A DNA stretch of 21,128 nucleotides, taken from NCBI GenBank assembly GCA_040768665.1, contig JAXGMN010000104.1, positions 1-21,128 on the forward strand, read 5' to 3'. The translations under genes and the position numbers were made by a program. This document shows positions 17,838-21,128 of the stretch, piece by piece. Under the pieces are notes generated by a model. It searched no databases. It was given only the letters and a program-made list of their open reading frames with translations, and was not told where the DNA came from. Every line of letters begins with the position of its first letter. The first letter of the stretch is position 1. This DNA comes from JABWBD01 sp040768665. GTDB lineage: Bacteria > Planctomycetota > Planctomycetia > Pirellulales > Thermoguttaceae.

Positions 17838-17907
17838 CTACGGTGGTGATGGCCTTTGGCCAAGTAATGCCCAGGCTACGGTGGTGATGGCCTTTGGCTA
17901 AGTAATG
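17832..17907. repeat. 38-bp unit repeated twice in tandem
   Basis: Units at 17832-17869 and 17870-17907 begin CCCAGGCTACGG and end AGTAATG; they differ by one base (GGCCAAG against GGCTAAG). A partial relative of the unit's middle (TATGGCCGTTGGCCAAAG) occurs at about 17764-17782. The first unit shares its opening bases with the right arm of the adjacent hairpin, so the duplication probably arose after that palindrome. No coding function seen. Confidence 0.9.
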
Positions 17908-17983
17908 CGGTGTTACGGGTAGACGGTTTGTCGTTGGCAAACGTCGTCGGGCGGCGCGGGGTCGGTGGTGGCGTTTACGGTTT

Positions 17984-18027
17984 GAGAAGAGAGAAGGAAG
18001 AAGGAAAAGAGAAAGAAAGAAAGAAAG
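17984..18027. repeat. 44-base uninterrupted purine run with GAAA repeats
   Basis: Positions 17984-18027 contain only A and G on the + strand and end in four to five GAAA units. On the minus strand this is a T- and C-rich tract directly after the decayed terminator copy at 18027-18045, so part of it may derive from the T-run of that terminator expanded by slippage. Confidence 0.8.
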
Positions 18028-18045
18028 CGGCGACGGGTCGCACGC
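18027..18045 (-). terminator. Degenerate copy of the downstream terminator hairpin
   Basis: Arms GCGGCGAC (18027-18034) and GTCGCACGC (18037-18045) pair except for one bulged A at 18042. Read on the minus strand it is followed by TTTCTTTC. It is a diverged copy of the perfect hairpin at 18217-18234 and stands at the same distance after the stop codon of the gene-tail remnant. Confidence 0.6.
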
Positions 18046-18054
18046 ACTCCAAGG

Positions 18055-18180
18055 TTAGCTGCGGGGTGTTGAGGAGCGGCTGGTGAGGCGGATGCGCTGA
18101 TCGACGACCCGGTCGAGGAGGTACTGAACGGACTGGTCGTAACGGCGTTGGCGGCTGGCTTTCCAACGTCGTTCACCTGC
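18055..18180 (-). pseudogene. Remnant duplicate of the C-terminal tail of the Wzy_C-TPR gene
   Basis: Read on the minus strand, 18180 to 18055 encodes 41 residues and a TAA stop containing SRQRRYDQSVQYLLDRVVDQ followed by RIRLT. The neighbouring intact gene ends in CRRQRPYDKDVKSLLDRVVD followed by QRLRLTRRP and a stop. The match covers roughly the last 35 codons, keeps frame and continues past the stop into a copy of the terminator. No start codon or upstream domain belongs to it; the sequence before it (18181-18212) is short and non-coding and carries a hairpin. It is therefore a fragment left by a local duplication and deletion, not a functional gene. Confidence 0.8.
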
Positions 18181-18196
18181 CGAACGAATCGGCAGG
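18176..18196. repeat. Perfect 8-bp hairpin at the remnant boundary
   Basis: CCTGCCGA at 18176-18183 pairs with TCGGCAGG at 18189-18196 around a five-base loop. It marks the point where similarity of the gene-tail remnant to the intact gene ends. Confidence 0.65.
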
Positions 18197-18212
18197 GGTG
18201 GAGAACTGGTTG

Positions 18213-18234
18213 AAAAGCGGCGACGAGTCGCCGC
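18213..18234 (-). terminator. Rho-independent terminator of the Wzy_C-TPR gene
   Basis: On the minus strand, ten bases after the TAA stop, GCGGCGAC and GTCGCCGC form a perfect 8-bp GC-rich stem (18217-18234) with a two-base loop, followed by TTTT (18213-18216). The two-base loop is tighter than usual, but the outer pairs would hold with a four-base loop. The same block with one bulge recurs at 18027-18045. Confidence 0.65.
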
Positions 18235-18244
18235 ACTCCAAAGG

Positions 18245-20959
18245 TTAGGGGCGGCGGGTTAGGCGGAGACGTTGGTCAACCACGCGGTCGAGGAGCGACT
18301 TGACGTCCTTGTCGTAAGGACGCTGGCGACGACAGTCCAGGAGCTCTCGCTCCGCTTCGGGTAGTTGTTCGGTCTCGAGGAAGGCCTTGGCTAGCTGGAG
18401 GCGGGCGTCGAACCAGGAGGGATCCTGAACAACCGCCCGCCGGAGACATCGGATCCGGTCGTCTTGAGCCCCCAGCGATACATAGACTCCCGCTGCGCGT
18501 TGCCAAAGCGCAGCGGCTTCTCTCCCCTCTCCAGCTTCGGCGGCTATCACGAGAGCTTGGGCGTAACGCTGTCGGATTTCGGCGAGTTCGTCCTTTCGGC
18601 CGAGCTTGGCGTAATGGGCCGCGATGCGGCCGAGTGCGTCCAGATCGGGCTGAAACTCGTTGAGGAAGACCGAGGCAGGCACGCGCTGGGAAAGGGTTTC
18701 CAGCAACTTCAACTGAGCCTGGGGCCCGGTCTGGAAGGAGATCCGCCAATGCTCCGTCGCCTGGTCCATATCGCCGGCCAGGACGGATTCGAGGCCCGCT
18801 TCGAACCGCACATCGGCGTCGAGCGGTTGCACCTTGAGGGCCTGGGTTACATAAGCTGCCTTACCGGGAGACTGGGGGCCTTCGAGGAATGACAACTTTG
18901 CGAGAAGAAGGTAAGCAGTCCCGTGAAGCGGACACAGTGCGGCGGCCTGGCGGGCGTGCGACCAGGCTTTGTGGAGGTGATCCAGGTTCGGTCCGGCGAC
19001 ACGTCCCAGCCAGTCCCGGAGAGCGGAGGACGAGGAGAACTGGGAGGCGATTGCTGCATCGCGGATCTGCGCGACGCTGAAGGGAGGGTCGGCCTGGCTT
19101 TGAAGTCGCTCGAAGAGCTCGAAGTGCAGTGCGGCGAGTCGGACATGGGCTCGGCTGTGTCGAGGCTGCCACTTTACCACGGAGGATGTTGTCGCGAGCA
19201 TCTCGCGACATGCCTGGGTGCGAGTCGAATCCTCCTTATCCATCGTGGCTCGGCTCTGGACGAGGTAGCTGTGCCAGTGCCGTTCGGCTGGGATGGCGAA
19301 CAGAGCAGAGGGAAGAATTGCACTTGCTACAAGAAGGAGGCAAGCGGTGGCGGCGATCCAGAGAATCCGATGCGTGGGCAAAGGAGCAGGCACGCTCCGC
19401 CTGCCGCAGCGGTCCATCTCGTAATCGGCGGCCAGGCCACGCGCGGAGGGGCGACCGGCGGACGGCACGCGGAGCGTGCCTGCTACCATTTGGCTGTCGA
19501 CCTGCCAGAGGCGGCAGGCGCAGGCGCCGAGGAGCACGACCGGCGTCATGCAGCCAGGTATGTACCAGACGAAGTCGAAGAGGGAATGCACCGCTGTGGC
19601 GGCAAGCGCAGGCGCGATTGCCGTCAGCGCGAGCAGTACTCGGCGATTTTGGCTGCGAAGAGCAAGACGGATGCACCAATAGCAATAGAGCGCTAGTGTG
19701 GAACAGACCACGAGCAGGCCCGGAAGACCTGCCTCCATTGCGACTTGGATATAGCCGTTCTCCGCATGGCTGTAATCCGCGCCGGGGCGAGCGAAGTACA
19801 TCGGTGATACTTCGCGGTGCGTTCCCAGGCCGGTGCCGCAGAGCCGATAATCCCGCACGGCCCCGAGATCGGCCAGCCAGAGGGTGCGGCGACCTGTGGC
19901 CCCGTCCAGCGTCTCGAGGGACTGGAAATCGTTGAGCCGGTTCACAACGCGCTCGTAGCCATGGCCTACTGCGACGATGCCCACGAGTGCAGCAAGAGCC
20001 ACAGTTCCCAAGAGCGCTTTTCCGTGGACGACCCTAGCGCGGTAAAGACAAGCAACCGACACAGCTATCGCTACACAGAGCGCAACGAATCCGCCCCGTG
20101 ACAAGGACAGAAGTACCGCCAAAGCGCAGATCACAATCGCTACTGATCGCACCGCCCACTGTAGTGGCGTCGCTGCGGATTCGCAGTGCGGCCGGGCGAG
20201 TCGAGAGTTCGCGGTCGAAAGTCGAGAGCCGGAAACGGCGTCGAGCAACCACCAGAGCACTGCTCCAATACCCACGGCAATGAAGTCCGCGAAGTGGTTA
20301 CGGCAAACAAAGCACCCTTTGACGGCATGATTGGTGTCGCTGTAGGGATCTTCATAGAACCAAAAGAACTTGCCGTTGCCGAACAGGAACTGGACCAACC
20401 CAAGAGCAGCCACAGCGACGGTGGCGACAGCGACCAGCCGGAGCAGCCGCTCGATATCCTCAAGGGAGCGGATTCGTTGCACAGCCACAAGAAAGATGAG
20501 TGCCAAGGACCCGACCAGCGTCAGGCAGGAGCGGGTCAGGTCGGGCTCGAGCGAGATCGTTCGCCAGGCGCCCAGCAGGTTTGCATCACCAGTTGAGGAT
20601 GACCAGAGCGGCAGGATTTCTTTGAGGTGGGGAGAGAGACGTGTCAGGAGTGAAGGCGGCAGAGGAACGATTTGGAGGAGAATCAGCCCCATCGCGACCA
20701 ACAGGATCGGCGTGGCAGCAGACGAGATCCAGTCCGGCTGCCGGCTGACAGCCTGCTTGAGGCACCAGCAGACCGCAAGATAGAGAGCGAGAAGGACAAC
20801 CACCGCCTCGCCGACTGCCCCCCGGCCCCCCAGCGTGAACGGTACCAGAAAGGCGACCCCAGCGAGTCCCGCGTCGACCATGCGGGTGAGCCAATGTTCA
20901 GCGCGAGTGGCTGCAGCAGGGACGGCCACGGGGAGAAAAGGCTTTGGCCGAGGGGGCAT
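18245..20959 (-). CDS. O-antigen ligase/polymerase-like membrane protein with C-terminal TPR region
   Basis: A 904-residue inner-membrane protein: polytopic Wzy_C half plus a long soluble tail. Helices run from about residue 25 to 480; the Wzy_C loop GTGLGTHREVSP, then DYSHAENGYIQVAMEAGLPG, is at about residues 370-420, with RGGFVALC and RRTLWLADL before it. A further helix (ILWIAATACLLLVASAI) lies near 531-550. Residues about 600-890 are helical with alanine-rich TPR-like pairs (AAALCPLHGTAYLLLAKLSF, LRRAVVQDPSWFDARLQLAK). Residues 492-525 derive from an inverted-repeat element. ATG 20959 has no clear ribosome site. It follows a probable kinase gene by 63 bases on the same strand and faces the main operon. 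It may ligate or polymerise a polysaccharide, with the TPR tail binding partners. Confidence 0.88.
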   Translation of the reverse strand: MPPRPKPFLPVAVPAAATRAEHWLTRMVDAGLAGVAFLVPFTLGGRGAVGEAVVVLLALYLAVCWCLKQAVSRQPDWISSAATPILLVAMGLILLQIVPLPPSLLTRLSPHLKEILPLWSSSTGDANLLGAWRTISLEPDLTRSCLTLVGSLALIFLVAVQRIRSLEDIERLLRLVAVATVAVAALGLVQFLFGNGKFFWFYEDPYSDTNHAVKGCFVCRNHFADFIAVGIGAVLWWLLDAVSGSRLSTANSRLARPHCESAATPLQWAVRSVAIVICALAVLLSLSRGGFVALCVAIAVSVACLYRARVVHGKALLGTVALAALVGIVAVGHGYERVVNRLNDFQSLETLDGATGRRTLWLADLGAVRDYRLCGTGLGTHREVSPMYFARPGADYSHAENGYIQVAMEAGLPGLLVVCSTLALYCYWCIRLALRSQNRRVLLALTAIAPALAATAVHSLFDFVWYIPGCMTPVVLLGACACRLWQVDSQMVAGTLRVPSAGRPSARGLAADYEMDRCGRRSVPAPLPTHRILWIAATACLLLVASAILPSALFAIPAERHWHSYLVQSRATMDKEDSTRTQACREMLATTSSVVKWQPRHSRAHVRLAALHFELFERLQSQADPPFSVAQIRDAAIASQFSSSSALRDWLGRVAGPNLDHLHKAWSHARQAAALCPLHGTAYLLLAKLSFLEGPQSPGKAAYVTQALKVQPLDADVRFEAGLESVLAGDMDQATEHWRISFQTGPQAQLKLLETLSQRVPASVFLNEFQPDLDALGRIAAHYAKLGRKDELAEIRQRYAQALVIAAEAGEGREAAALWQRAAGVYVSLGAQDDRIRCLRRAVVQDPSWFDARLQLAKAFLETEQLPEAERELLDCRRQRPYDKDVKSLLDRVVDQRLRLTRRP
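19385..19484. repeat. Inverted-repeat element (16-bp arms) inside the Wzy_C-TPR gene
   Basis: AGCAGGCACGCTCCGC at 19385-19400 and its exact reverse complement at 19469-19484 flank 68 bases. The inner sequence also has partial pairing (GCCTGCCGC against GACGGCACGC). The element adds about 34 codons to the coding sequence without shifting frame, placed in a linker between the last two membrane segments. The arms resemble a short repeat I associate with planctomycete genomes; copy number cannot be checked here. Confidence 0.75.
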
Positions 20960-20998
20960 GGTGGTGGAGAGCTTAGAGTTTAGTGGACTTATCGCTCA

Positions 20999-21024
20999 CG
21001 ACTGACGACTGACAACTGACAACT
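20999..21024. repeat. 7-bp tandem repeat between two minus-strand genes
   Basis: Heptamers CGACTGA, CGACTGA, CAACTGA and a partial CAACT run through 20999-21024 and overlap the stop codon (21023-21025) of the upstream gene. Together with 20960-20998, where I see nothing, it fills the 63-base gap before the Wzy_C-TPR gene. Confidence 0.75.
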
Positions 21025-21128
21025 ACCCGGCGCGGCGTATCGGTATCGGTGGCGCCGAGACGTCAGACTCGAGCGGCTGTTCTTCGCTTTGATCCTCATC
21101 ATCGTGCCCGTAGCCGTACTGATAGGAA
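21023..21128 (-). CDS. C-terminal end of a gene, possibly a BY-kinase / polysaccharide chain-length protein (partial)
   Basis: On the minus strand the frame is open from the right edge to a TAG at 21023-21025, giving 34 residues that begin SYQYGYGHDDEDQSEEQPLE and end in PPIPIRRAG. A cluster of tyrosines alternating with glycine, followed by acidic residues, is the usual look of the autophosphorylated tail of bacterial tyrosine kinases (Wzc/CpsD type) that control polysaccharide export. The position, directly upstream of a Wzy_C protein, fits. With only the tail visible and no Walker motifs in the window, the call is tentative. Confidence 0.4.
   Translation of the reverse strand, partial: SYQYGYGHDDEDQSEEQPLESDVSAPPIPIRRAG

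Larger units (their letters stand above)
17634..18054. other. Convergent intergenic region, repeat-rich, no gene seen
   Basis: Region between the Uma2 pair (+) and the minus-strand gene tail. Positions 17634-17800 contain no open frame I would call and no clear regulatory motif, apart from a ten-base palindrome AAGGATCCTT near 17779. The rest holds a perfect hairpin, a 38-base tandem duplication, a 44-base purine run and a decayed terminator copy, listed separately. Short open frames crossing the region show no recognisable protein. Confidence 0.6.

Noticed and set aside
17832..17907. CRISPR-like repeat
   Set aside because: Only two units directly abutting, with no spacers and no cas genes nearby.
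19129..19935. A 268-codon plus-strand open frame opposite the Wzy_C-TPR gene
   Set aside because: Arginine-rich shadow; the minus-strand frame has membrane helices, a Wzy_C loop and TPR-like repeats.

Overview
The window reads as an exopolysaccharide / cell-surface polysaccharide locus from a moderately high-GC Gram-negative-type bacterium. I think a member of the Planctomycetota is most likely. The reasons are a tandem pair of Uma2 proteins, a Wzy-like protein fused to a TPR tail, short dispersed inverted repeats sitting even inside genes, and glycosyltransferase, heparinase and bi-domain oxidoreductase genes of the kind found together in EPS clusters of that phylum. This assignment is inference from gene content; there is no rRNA or marker gene here. 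No tRNA, rRNA, CRISPR array or transposase was found.

Layout. Positions 3-16298 (+ strand) form one long, tightly packed polysaccharide operon: a Wzx-type flippase cut by the left edge, a Wzy/WaaL-type polymerase or ligase, two GT4 glycosyltransferases joined by stop-start overlaps, and a third glycosyltransferase broken by three frameshifts. These are followed by an MBOAT O-acyltransferase with its SGNH partner, a fourth GT4 enzyme, a Gfo/Idh/MocA oxidoreductase, a frameshifted bi-domain oxidoreductase (alcohol-dehydrogenase-like plus Gfo/Idh/MocA), a SAM methyltransferase and a frameshifted heparinase II/III-family protein. Positions 16390-17633 hold a candidate promoter and two tandem Uma2 genes. 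Positions 17634-18244 are non-coding and repeat-rich: a perfect 15-bp hairpin, a 38-bp tandem duplication, a 44-base purine run, and a degenerate duplicate of the tail of the neighbouring gene with its own copy of the terminator. Positions 18245-21128 run on the minus strand: a large Wzy_C-TPR protein, preceded by the last 34 codons of a gene whose tail looks like the tyrosine-rich end of a BY-kinase.

How it works together (inference). The glycosyltransferases assemble a lipid-linked repeat unit. The oxidoreductases probably make or modify an unusual sugar. The flippase moves the unit across the membrane, and the Wzy-like protein polymerises or ligates it. The MBOAT/SGNH pair O-acylates it. 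The heparinase-like protein may trim or edit acidic polysaccharide. The right-hand kinase tail and second Wzy_C protein look like a second export/polymerisation module.

The most notable structural point is that the single-base frame changes fall in three compact patches (about 5.19-5.61, 11.89-12.54 and 15.20-15.95 kb), while conserved motifs stay readable in every frame. This argues for local sequence error or very recent decay rather than old pseudogenes. The other points worth a second look are the gene-tail duplication with its terminator and an inverted-repeat element inserted in frame inside the Wzy_C-TPR gene.
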